Assembly (NCBI GenBank): GCA_030147525.1
Contig: JASBVF010000003.1
Location: 62,001-126,000 of the forward strand
Length of the DNA: 64,000 bases
Reading direction: 5' to 3'
From: Bacteroidota bacterium
GTDB taxonomy: Bacteria; Bacteroidota; Bacteroidia; Chitinophagales; Saprospiraceae
In this document: in pieces, positions 34,025 to 42,522 of the stretch
How the letters are laid out: every line of letters starts with the position of its first letter
How positions within the stretch are numbered: position 1 is the stretch's first letter
The notes under the pieces: generated by a model
What the model saw: only the letters and a program-made list of their open reading frames with translations
Told to the model about the DNA's origin: nothing
The model's database searches: none
Translations under genes and position numbers: made by a program

Positions 34025-35728
34025 TTAGAGGTGTTTCTTTGAGTAGCGTCTTTTTACATAAAATACGACCAATGCTGAAATGACGATCATCAGGAGATAT
34101 TTAGCGAAGCCTGGCTTTGGCGAAACTTCCTCGGTAATTGTCAACGACTGGTTTACGGGTTGATTTAACAGCACCTGTTTTTTTCCACCAGACCAATGTA
34201 CGATAATTGAGTCGATCAAATTTACATTTCCAAGGCCAAAATGCGCAATAGTCGAGTTTTGGGATAAATGACTGGAGCCGCCACCGTCAATCTCACGAAT
34301 CATTTTTAAATCAGCAGCAACCAGCTCAATCCTGGAGCCTAATCCGTGTGTCTCGGCATCAACGCCAATTAATGCGATTTTGATCCAATTTCCGGCTTCC
34401 GTATCATTTCGGAACAGCCTCGTCACAGATTCTGTCGGGTAATCTTTTACGGCTATTTGATTGACAACCAACAAGTCGAGATCGCCGTCATGGTCCATAT
34501 CGAATACTACAGAACCACGGCCGATGCCGTAATCGTTTACACCTGCAGCTCTTGCAACATCCTGAAATTTTGCATTATTATTTTCAAAAAGAAAATTAGC
34601 CATCGGCGTACAGTTTGGATTCAAATCGCCGTTGGCAACAAACAAATCAAGGTCGCCGTCATGGTCAAAATCAGCAAAATTTGCCCCCCAGCTGATTGTA
34701 AAAAAAGCAGTTCCCAGGTCGGCTGCTTTATCTTTGTAAGCCCCTCCCCTACCGGGATTAACCATAAACCGGTTGAACTTGATATTCGTGACAAAATAAT
34801 CCATCAGACCGTTATTGTCAAAATCACCTACAGCTGCACCCATCGCATTGATTCTCAGGTCCATACCCATTTCTTTTTCCACGTAACTGAATGACTTTTT
34901 CGGGTAGTTATTCCTGAGCAGATAGTTGGGTTTTGCCTTGTATCCAAAGTCATGGTTGACCAGCAAATCCTGATCGCCGTCATTGTCAAAATCAGTAAAA
35001 ACGCCTCCAAAACCAAACCCCCTGTGTTCAAGTCCATAGTCTTCATAAACGTCGATGAATTTAGTCCCGTTTTTATTGAGTAAAAGATATCCCTTGGCGG
35101 TTTTACTTGCATTCACTATCGTGGCGTCGTTGATTTCGGTGAGAGGCCCGTCATATTCAAGGAAATAGTTGCCGACATAGAGGTCAGGATAGCCGTCAGC
35201 GTTGAAGTCGCCAAAATTAGCGCCGGTACTGAAGGAGTACAGCTTTTCGAGGTTGTATTCAGCGGTGGCGTCTCTGAATGTATTGTTACCGTTGTTTAAA
35301 AAAAGCAGATTTTCAGCTCTTGGAATCGTCTTTACGCTGTCTTTGGTCGTTATGGTTGTGATGAAAAGATCTACCCAGCCGTCCCGGTTTACGTCGGCTC
35401 CGGCTACTCCCTGGGTTACATATTTTCGGGTAAGTTCGAGGCCCGACCCTTCAAAAATGTTTCTAAAAGTGCCGTCGCCATTGTTAAGGTACAACACGTC
35501 ATCGTTCATACCACTGGTGATATACAGATCTTCGAAGCCGTCTTTATTCAGGTCGAAAACACAGGCTCCCCCGCCAAACATTCCTTCGTAAACCCGGAAA
35601 CGGTGATCAATTCCGGCTTGAGAGGTGACATCAGTGAACCTGATTTGAGATTGCAGTTCTCCCCCTATCCAGGCTATTAATAAAAAACAAAGCGTCAGCG
35701 CAGGATTCAGTTTTGTTCGTTTTTCCAT
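34025..35728 (-). CDS. FG-GAP/VCBS and ASPIC-UnbV protein with C-terminal membrane anchor
   Basis: This 567-residue exported protein has a signal peptide (ending GGELQSQ), about seven FG-GAP/VCBS blades with calcium loops of DxDxDG type (DLNKDGFED, DVNRDGWVD, DFNADGYPD, DFDNDGDQD, DFDHDGDLD, DMDHDGDLD) forming a beta-propeller, and an ASPIC/UnbV domain (about residues 445-520, GLGNVNLIDSIIVHWSGGKKQVL). The C-terminus is not a T9SS domain but a single hydrophobic helix with a basic end (YLLMIVISALVVFYVKRRYSKKHL). It overlaps the end of the haloperoxidase gene by 22 bp, so it is translationally coupled. It is the last gene of the SusC-started operon; its role is probably binding or substrate capture. 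Confidence 0.87.
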   Translation of the reverse strand: MEKRTKLNPALTLCFLLIAWIGGELQSQIRFTDVTSQAGIDHRFRVYEGMFGGGACVFDLNKDGFEDLYITSGMNDDVLYLNNGDGTFRNIFEGSGLELTRKYVTQGVAGADVNRDGWVDLFITTITTKDSVKTIPRAENLLFLNNGNNTFRDATAEYNLEKLYSFSTGANFGDFNADGYPDLYVGNYFLEYDGPLTEINDATIVNASKTAKGYLLLNKNGTKFIDVYEDYGLEHRGFGFGGVFTDFDNDGDQDLLVNHDFGYKAKPNYLLRNNYPKKSFSYVEKEMGMDLRINAMGAAVGDFDNNGLMDYFVTNIKFNRFMVNPGRGGAYKDKAADLGTAFFTISWGANFADFDHDGDLDLFVANGDLNPNCTPMANFLFENNNAKFQDVARAAGVNDYGIGRGSVVFDMDHDGDLDLLVVNQIAVKDYPTESVTRLFRNDTEAGNWIKIALIGVDAETHGLGSRIELVAADLKMIREIDGGGSSHLSQNSTIAHFGLGNVNLIDSIIVHWSGGKKQVLLNQPVNQSLTITEEVSPKPGFAKYLLMIVISALVVFYVKRRYSKKHL

Positions 35729-37083
35729 TTTAATTGATTGACATTTTCTGCAATTCGGGAGCCTTGTTCCAGTCCCACTTCATTGTCCTGGGCAACGTGA
35801 ATGCCACCATAGAACCGGGAGTCGGCAGTTTCCAGTGCTACATCCCAAATTTTCGTGAATGTCCTTTCTTTAAAATCGACATTCCTTACCTCGTCCCGTT
35901 CTCTTCCACTGTGAGAACGATCGGTGAAAGTGAATTCATTTCCATACATATCCATCAAAACCTTTGCAGCAGCAGCAGCCTGTATGGCATGCCCCGACGG
36001 GAATGCAGGAAACGGCGGGTCCGGCCAGAACGACTCCCATTTTTCATCAATGAATTTAGGGATGAAAGTATTCGGCCGTTCAGAAAAGAACAAATACTTC
36101 CATTTCCAGCAATTAATGAATGCATCTGCCACAGCCATTCCTACACGGGCGTAAGTCTCAGCACATTGTGCAAGTCCGGGTTTCCGGTCCTGGATGATCA
36201 TCGTTGCGATAAAATAGGAATGGCCCGGAGGCGTGAAAGTTACATCCGGATCGTCACCCCACCAGATTGCAATTTCTTTTTCTTCCTGTGTCAATTCCTG
36301 TTCCTTTTTGTAAACAGCCAAAAACTGCTGATAATACGCTGAAGATTCCGTCGTATCATAAGGAATCATTTCGGGATTCCCTAAGGCTGAGTTTTCCCTG
36401 AGAAAAGTCCGGTTTTCACCCCAGTAAGGATGCAAAGGATGATGGCTGAAAGATTGGGCAAAAAGCGGCGGCTTCCAGGAACCAGGGTGTTCAGGATGGA
36501 CAAAGTTTTTATCAAAATTATTCAGGTATGCTCTGTGGCCTCCGTCAGTTTTTGACCACTCGAAAATTTTGTCGGCAATAGCCTGTCCAAACTTAACCGA
36601 AATCTCAGCGACTGATTTGTCGTCCATTTTGGCGGTTATGTTTTTGTAAATCATTTTTTCAAGTGAGTCGATTTTCACTTTGTTACTGTCTGCTGTCTGA
36701 TTGTACAGGTATTTTAAAATAGCCGCCTGGCCGGCGTTCATTGATAATTGCCAGTTGTAGGTCCCCCCTGCCTCAACGTCCGGCAAATTTTCAAGCCCGT
36801 TCAGTTGCCCTTCCATTGTCTGGTATTCCGGAAACCCCGGCACAATGGATTCATACATGGTAAGGCCTATATAGCCCAGGCAGCGGGAAGCATAGGTTGG
36901 GGAATTTGCAGGTGTGTTTTTGGTGACAAACAAAGTCATTTCAGCCCACTTGCTGGCTATTTCATAGTCTTGCAACGGTGAAATCTCAGCGTCTTTTTTA
37001 CACCCTGACAACAGAATGCACAACAATACCGGAATTAAATATAACAGGCTATTTTTCCTAGTAAACAAAAACATCCAAATCAT
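35707..37083 (-). CDS. Vanadium-dependent haloperoxidase/PAP2-superfamily lipoprotein
   Basis: The start at 37083 (458 residues) was chosen over an in-frame TTG at 37119. It gives a lipoprotein leader ending LLCILLSGC. The all-helical body carries the complete vanadate/phosphate-binding signature: K-x6-RP in KYLFFSERPNTF (near 36060-36105), PSGHA (near 35985-36005) and SR-x5-H in SRFYGGIHVAQD (near 35790-35822). The fold serves both vanadium haloperoxidases (halide oxidation with peroxide) and acid phosphatases, and the motif alone does not separate the two. Lipid anchoring places it in the periplasm or on the outer membrane. It follows the large VCBS gene and overlaps the next VCBS gene by 22 bp. 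Confidence 0.88.
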   Translation of the reverse strand: MIWMFLFTRKNSLLYLIPVLLCILLSGCKKDAEISPLQDYEIASKWAEMTLFVTKNTPANSPTYASRCLGYIGLTMYESIVPGFPEYQTMEGQLNGLENLPDVEAGGTYNWQLSMNAGQAAILKYLYNQTADSNKVKIDSLEKMIYKNITAKMDDKSVAEISVKFGQAIADKIFEWSKTDGGHRAYLNNFDKNFVHPEHPGSWKPPLFAQSFSHHPLHPYWGENRTFLRENSALGNPEMIPYDTTESSAYYQQFLAVYKKEQELTQEEKEIAIWWGDDPDVTFTPPGHSYFIATMIIQDRKPGLAQCAETYARVGMAVADAFINCWKWKYLFFSERPNTFIPKFIDEKWESFWPDPPFPAFPSGHAIQAAAAAKVLMDMYGNEFTFTDRSHSGRERDEVRNVDFKERTFTKIWDVALETADSRFYGGIHVAQDNEVGLEQGSRIAENVNQLKWKNEQN

Positions 37084-37115
37084 TGATTTACAATTATTTA
37101 CAACAAATGGTCTCG

Positions 37116-40100
37116 TCAATTTAATTTATAACTTTCCAATGGTTGCTGGTTCATTCCGAAGAGCAATAATTGATCAAATTGCAGTATGGATCTGACGTCG
37201 CCCCGGAGTTTCAGGCCGGATTCGTTTTGATCAATGTACCTCAACCTTCCCGTCCCGTCATTTTGAAACAGCATCCCGTAATTAGCGTCAGCCTTACCCA
37301 ATCGAAGCTTCATCCGGCTGTTATTGCCAGCTAACAGCACGTCAGGGTTACCATCCTTGTTAAAATCAAGAATATGGATCGCATGTACAGGGGCGAACTG
37401 TGCCTCCACCGGCAATGCCTTAAGTTCAAATTTTCCTGTAGCGGTACTGAGAAACAACGAGGTAGCCAGATGATTTGCCTTTAAATAGTCGGCTTTTTCA
37501 AACTCATTCCCTGGGAAAAGCTCCCTGGTTTTTACGTTTGAGAAACTTTCATAGGTCGTGAATCGTCGACGAAAGGAAACAAGCTGAGCCAGCAATTCGT
37601 CACGGGTAAGATAAGGATAAGACTCCCCCATGATGTAGGTGGAAAGAATCGGGTCAATCGAACCATTTCCATCAAAATCAGCAAAAAAAAGCTCAGCAGG
37701 CTGTTCGTCGCTTGCTTTGAGCTGGGTATTTACGCCTAAATTTCCCACGATAAAATCCGGACGCTGATCATGGTTCAAATCTGCAATTTCAATTTTGTTC
37801 CAGAAGCCTGAATACGGTTTTTCAAAAAAGTTGGCGGTTTGATTTTCCAGCTGTCCGTTTTTATTGATAAAAACACTAACCGGCAACCACTCCCCTACTA
37901 TCACCAGGTCTTCATATCCATCCTGGTTCAGATCAGCCCAGGAGGCATCACAGATCATCCCGAACTTAGCAAGTTCCGGCGCTACATTTTTCGTTTGATC
38001 AGCGAATTTACCGGAGCCGTCATTGATCAAAATATAGCTTTCAGGCGCCTCAGGGTACCGCCCGGGCACTACCCTGCTCCCGGCGAAAATATCAGGATGT
38101 CCGTCAAGATTTATATCCGAAACTGCAATGCATCCAGTGCTGGTATTCAACTCAGGCAAGGCATTTGGAGCCTTGGTAAAATTCCCCTTCCCGTCATTAA
38201 GATATAAACGATCCTGCAGCAACGGGTCATTTGGCTCAAACTGGTGATATCCGCCGCTGGCCACGTATAGATCCAGGTATCCGTCTCCGTTTGCATCAAA
38301 AAATACAGCGTCGGTATCTTCACTCATTCGGTCCTCTTCAAAGGCCGGATTTTTCATCAAACTAAAATTACCCTTCTCTTTCTGAATAAAAAGAGAGCCT
38401 GCTTGCCCGCTTGCCCCTCCAATAAAAAGATCCTCCAACCCATCGCCATTAACATCAGCTTTAGCCATGCAGGGACTACTGAACGAAAGCTCTGCAGTCA
38501 ATAATTTCTGACGGTCAAAATCCCTGCGGCTAAGCACAGGATTTGTGTACGGAATAACAGGCTTAATGGAAGTAAAAATACTTTTGGGCGGTTCTGTCTT
38601 CCTGGGAGGATTTTGTTCAGCCTGATTTTCGTAAAGCGTTAGCAATGTATCGGAAGGCAGTTTTGACAATTTTTGGTATTTACCTGCAGGCCAGAAAACC
38701 TCCAGAGAATCGACGCCTTCCACTTTACCCAACCCAAAATGCAGCACTGTTGATACCGCAGATAAATATCCTCTGGCCGGGAATTGTTCCAGTGTAAAAG
38801 TACGGCTGCCGCAATAAACCAATACCCTTGCTCCAATAGCATGGGTATTCATTCCCTCCCCTTGTAATTGTATTTTTAAATAATGCCGGTCCGTATTCCC
38901 GGAGGCTTGATTTTCATAAATAAATGCAGGCTTATTGATATTGTTGACCACGAGATCAAGGTCGCCGTCGTTATCCAGATCAGCATAGACGGCACCATTG
39001 CTGTTGGCAGTTTGCCCCAGGCCCCAGGCATTTGAAACATTGGTAAAACTCAGACTTCCATTGTTGCGGTACATATAATTTGGCACATTCGACGCAGGCA
39101 TATTACTGATGATTTCGAGGACATCTTCCCTGACCAGCCGGCCTTTTTGTTTTACAAAATTATCCATGTAATTGATGAAGTCGAGATTCGTGTAATCTTT
39201 GTTGTAACCGTTGGTGATGTAGAGATCTTTCCAGCCGTCGTTGTCAAAATCAGCAGCCAACGCAGCCCAACTCCAGTCGGTATTTGAAATTCCTGCCAGT
39301 TGGCCAATTTCACTGAAAGTGCCGTTACCATTGTTTAATTGAAGCATGTTGCGCATGTACTGGTAGTAAAATCCGCTCCTGAAATTCAGGTCAAACTTCC
39401 CATAGTTGTCAGGCGCCAGGAGGAGCTTCTGCCGGGCGTTGTCCTCCGGCAACATATCAAGGGTGAAAATGTCCGTCTGTCCGTCATTATTGAAGTCGGC
39501 GACATCATTGCCCATTGAAAACTGGCTGGTGTGCCCGATGGCAGTTTCCAGCACATTGCTAAAAGTGCCATTTTTGTTATTCAGGTATAAATAATCAGGT
39601 ACAGCATAATCGTTTGAAACATAAAAATCCGGCCAGCCATCACCGTTGAAATCGCTGATGCCGATTCCCAAACCGTAAGTCAGAGACGAGCTGCTGATCC
39701 CGGAGACTGTTGTCACATCACTGAATTTTCCATTTTTTTGATTAAACAGGCGAACACCCCTTTGGGGGTCATCTGTTTTCATCAGTTCTGCGGTTTGTAT
39801 TTCATTGAGAACGGGAAGGTTTTTAGGATTGTGGTTGAGTAGAATCATGTCCAGGTCGCCATCCCGGTCATAATCAAAAAAGTAGGCCTGATTGCTGAAG
39901 GCATTACTTGCAAGGCCATATTGCTCAGCCTGGTCTTCAAAACGGGGGATATTATTTTCATCATTGCCGAGGTTGATAAACAGCTGATTCTTCCGCTTTT
40001 CTTCCGGCATGGCGCCGGAGTAGCACAGGTAAATGTCGAGTTTGCCGTCACCATTGATGTCCACTGCATTCACGCCTGTTTTCCAGGGACCTGGCCTGCC

Positions 40101-40469
40101 GGCAGCACCGGTTGCCGGTGTCACCTCTCTGAATTGAATCGAATTTTCACCCTGGTTGAGGTACATTTTGTTTTCCCCCATGTTGGAAGTGAAATAAAGG
40201 TCGATATGGTTATCTCCATTGAAATCACCGGCCACTACCCCACCCCCGTTGTAAAAATATTCGTACATCAGAATATTGGTGTTCAATCCTTCATCGAGCT
40301 GATTGACAAAGCCGACATTCGTTTTCTCCGGAGTCAACAGCCTGAAAAGCCCGGAAGAAGTTAACTCCGATGCTGCATCTCCGGGCGGTGTACCTTCACT
40401 TTTACACCCAAAAAATAATGTGGGAAGGGAAAAGAATATGACGAGAACAAATTTGCTTGTCGAGTTCAT
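37116..40469 (-). CDS. Large FG-GAP/VCBS-ASPIC-VCBS lipoprotein
   Basis: This 1117-residue protein has a lipoprotein leader (VIFFSLPTLFFGC, Cys near residue 22). Residues ~60-520 hold a first set of FG-GAP/VCBS blades (GDFNGDNHIDLYF, DINGDGKLDIYL, DYDRDGDLDMILLN, DFNNDGQTDIF, DFDNDGWKDLYITNG, DLDNDGDLDLVV). An ASPIC/UnbV domain follows (~540-615, HFGLGKVEGVDSLEVFWPAGK), then a second propeller set (~660-1090; DVNGDGLEDLFIGG, DINLDGHPDIF, DLNQDGYEDLVI, DFNKDGNPDVLLAGN). Two propellers on one lipid-anchored chain fit a surface binding module. Its ATG lies 162 bp after susD, across a strong hairpin. Confidence 0.88.
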   Translation of the reverse strand: MNSTSKFVLVIFFSLPTLFFGCKSEGTPPGDAASELTSSGLFRLLTPEKTNVGFVNQLDEGLNTNILMYEYFYNGGGVVAGDFNGDNHIDLYFTSNMGENKMYLNQGENSIQFREVTPATGAAGRPGPWKTGVNAVDINGDGKLDIYLCYSGAMPEEKRKNQLFINLGNDENNIPRFEDQAEQYGLASNAFSNQAYFFDYDRDGDLDMILLNHNPKNLPVLNEIQTAELMKTDDPQRGVRLFNQKNGKFSDVTTVSGISSSSLTYGLGIGISDFNGDGWPDFYVSNDYAVPDYLYLNNKNGTFSNVLETAIGHTSQFSMGNDVADFNNDGQTDIFTLDMLPEDNARQKLLLAPDNYGKFDLNFRSGFYYQYMRNMLQLNNGNGTFSEIGQLAGISNTDWSWAALAADFDNDGWKDLYITNGYNKDYTNLDFINYMDNFVKQKGRLVREDVLEIISNMPASNVPNYMYRNNGSLSFTNVSNAWGLGQTANSNGAVYADLDNDGDLDLVVNNINKPAFIYENQASGNTDRHYLKIQLQGEGMNTHAIGARVLVYCGSRTFTLEQFPARGYLSAVSTVLHFGLGKVEGVDSLEVFWPAGKYQKLSKLPSDTLLTLYENQAEQNPPRKTEPPKSIFTSIKPVIPYTNPVLSRRDFDRQKLLTAELSFSSPCMAKADVNGDGLEDLFIGGASGQAGSLFIQKEKGNFSLMKNPAFEEDRMSEDTDAVFFDANGDGYLDLYVASGGYHQFEPNDPLLQDRLYLNDGKGNFTKAPNALPELNTSTGCIAVSDINLDGHPDIFAGSRVVPGRYPEAPESYILINDGSGKFADQTKNVAPELAKFGMICDASWADLNQDGYEDLVIVGEWLPVSVFINKNGQLENQTANFFEKPYSGFWNKIEIADLNHDQRPDFIVGNLGVNTQLKASDEQPAELFFADFDGNGSIDPILSTYIMGESYPYLTRDELLAQLVSFRRRFTTYESFSNVKTRELFPGNEFEKADYLKANHLATSLFLSTATGKFELKALPVEAQFAPVHAIHILDFNKDGNPDVLLAGNNSRMKLRLGKADANYGMLFQNDGTGRLRYIDQNESGLKLRGDVRSILQFDQLLLFGMNQQPLESYKLN

Positions 40470-40534
40470 AGTAGTAAAAGTAATAATTCCCTCCGGTACG
40501 GGCGGACGGGGCCGCTTGATGTCAGGGAAGTCCT

Positions 40535-40588
40535 AAATTTGAAGCTCCCCCAACCCTTCAGGAAAAGGATTGGAGGAGCCTCAAATTT
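40535..40588 (-). promoter_or_regulatory. Inter-cistronic RNA hairpin in the susC-susD operon
   Basis: Arms 40535-40556 and 40567-40588 (22 nt each) pair around a 10-nt loop. Nineteen pairs are Watson-Crick. The other three (40543/40580, 40549/40574, 40554/40569) are G-U wobbles on minus-strand RNA, the sense of the operon, but A-C mismatches on plus-strand RNA. No U tract follows in the direction of transcription, so it looks like a processing or stability hairpin rather than an intrinsic terminator. Confidence 0.75.
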
Positions 40589-40631
40589 GAAACTTCTGCA
40601 TGAAATTTCAACAATTACAATGATATAAAAA

Positions 40632-42509
40632 TCAGTACCCTGGATTTTGTACCAATAAATTGTTGCGGTTGATCTCATCCCTGCTGATTGGTCTGAAATA
40701 CATTTTATCGTTCCAAACCCTGGTTTCGTTCTCGGTATTATCGAATACCTCATACTTGTAGTCATACACGGATTTGTCATGCCTGTAAGGGACATGAGGC
40801 GTTTTTCCGGGCTTGAGCGTGGCGGTCACGTTGATCGCCTTAATTCCCCGCCCAAGCTGGTCGCCAATCATCCACCGGCGTCCATCATGGTACCGGTGTT
40901 CCTCATAGGCCAATTCAATTCTCCGCTCGTTTCTCAGGCGCTGTTTGAGGGCATCACCGGAATCGTTGATTGCCGGCATTCCTGCCCGGAACCTGATTTT
41001 ATTGATCCAGGTTCTCGCCTCTGCTTCCTGCCCCAGTTCAATGGAGGCCTCAGCGTAGATCAATGCCATTTCTGTGTAACGCAGGAACGGCCATGGAATC
41101 GTTTGCGCATTCGACTGGTTGTCAGGTAAAGCAGGATTGGCATCGATAAACTTGCGGGTGTAGTAATGCGTCCGGCTACCGTTCCAGTTTTCAATGGAAG
41201 ACTCACGGGTGTCAATACCATTGAGCAGGTTACCGTTGCCATCGTCGTAGTAGCCGGTTTGAATCTGGTCAGCCGGATCAAGCGCTGCTACGTCAGAAGG
41301 TCTTGGCTTCCAGTCAGAGCCGTCGTACATGATGGTTGAATAAAAGCGAGGATCACGATTGGCATAAGGGTCGGCTTTATGCTGGTTATTGTTCCAGTCA
41401 AACTTTGAGCCATCCATCATTTCATAATCATCGACCAGTTGCTGGATAGGAGTGTTACCTGCCCAGTTGTGGTAACCATTCGGTCCGTTATTGATACCGT
41501 AGTGGATGCCGCCCAACGGCCAGTTGTCTTCAACAGTGAACTCAGGCGTATGCGTGCGCTGGAAGATCAATTCTACTGCCGCAGCCGGGTCGCCCACTGC
41601 ACTCTGCCCTCCCATAGCGATTGAGAGGTAATTCTGCCTGCCCTCTTCGGGAGATACCGGCGCTGTGAGATCCATTTTATAGCCTTCACCTGCATCAAGT
41701 ACTGCTTTGGCAGCAGCATGCGCCGCCTGCCACCGCTGATTTTGGCTGCCGGAAGTGTAGGCAATCAGTTCAATATTGGAATAGCTTGCCAATGCCGGCG
41801 ATTTGGATTGAGCTTTTGAAGCGTCATGCAAATCAGAAGCAGCATATGCGAGTTGCCGGGCCTTAAGTGCCATAGCAGAAAGCTTGGAAGCACGGCCTGG
41901 TGTTGCCGGTTTGCCATCCAGCAGCCCGATAGCCTTGTCCAGATCAGCTATAATAAAGTTCACGCATTCTTCGTAGGAACTGCGAGCGACACTGTAATCT
42001 TCATTCAATCCGTAAGGCCGGTCGATGAGCGGCACACCGCCATAATACCGGACCAGTTGATGATAGTAGTAAGCTCTTAAGAAATAAGCCTCTCCAATCA
42101 ACCTGTCTCTCAGTTCGGTGTCAGCGAAAGTTGCTGTAGGCAGATTTGCCAGTGCGATGTTGGCCTGACGAATAGCAAGGTACATGGTGCCCCATTCGTA
42201 AGTAGGGCTGATCCAGGCAAGACCTCCGGGGCTTTCATTGCCCTCGGTAAACGTATTGATATTTCTGCCTGCGTGGGTAAACATGGCCTCGTCGCAAATT
42301 GAAGCGAGTGCCTGCTCTTCAAAGCCACCGTATCCCAGGAAGGAATAAACGTTAAAAATAAAAGCCTGAGAAAGTGGACCATCTGCCCAGGTTGCATCAC
42401 TGGATATCTTATCGAGCGGTTGGGTATCCAGGAAATTATCATTGCACGACATGGGCAAGATCAGTGCAAGTAATAAAACCGGAAATCCTAAATATTTTAA
42501 TTTTTTCAT
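40632..42509 (-). CDS. SusD/RagB family nutrient-binding outer-membrane lipoprotein
   Basis: The start at 42509 (625 residues) gives a lipoprotein leader (MKKLKYLGFPVLLLALILPMSC) followed by the SusD N-terminal mark NDNFLDTQPLDKISSDATW; an open frame upstream to 42623 lies inside susC. The helical TPR-like scaffold (EAYFLRAYYYHQLVRYYGGVPLID) and C-terminal RYTEMALIYAEASIELGQEAEARTWINKIRFRAGMP, then RNERRIELAYEEHRYHDGRRW, are classic SusD blocks. SusD forms the lid over its SusC barrel and captures the substrate, commonly an oligosaccharide or peptide. No degradative enzyme for a glycan is in this operon, so the substrate is open. It starts 13 bp after susC. Confidence 0.95.
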   Translation of the reverse strand: MKKLKYLGFPVLLLALILPMSCNDNFLDTQPLDKISSDATWADGPLSQAFIFNVYSFLGYGGFEEQALASICDEAMFTHAGRNINTFTEGNESPGGLAWISPTYEWGTMYLAIRQANIALANLPTATFADTELRDRLIGEAYFLRAYYYHQLVRYYGGVPLIDRPYGLNEDYSVARSSYEECVNFIIADLDKAIGLLDGKPATPGRASKLSAMALKARQLAYAASDLHDASKAQSKSPALASYSNIELIAYTSGSQNQRWQAAHAAAKAVLDAGEGYKMDLTAPVSPEEGRQNYLSIAMGGQSAVGDPAAAVELIFQRTHTPEFTVEDNWPLGGIHYGINNGPNGYHNWAGNTPIQQLVDDYEMMDGSKFDWNNNQHKADPYANRDPRFYSTIMYDGSDWKPRPSDVAALDPADQIQTGYYDDGNGNLLNGIDTRESSIENWNGSRTHYYTRKFIDANPALPDNQSNAQTIPWPFLRYTEMALIYAEASIELGQEAEARTWINKIRFRAGMPAINDSGDALKQRLRNERRIELAYEEHRYHDGRRWMIGDQLGRGIKAINVTATLKPGKTPHVPYRHDKSVYDYKYEVFDNTENETRVWNDKMYFRPISRDEINRNNLLVQNPGY

Positions 42510-42522
42510 AATATTGAGAAGA

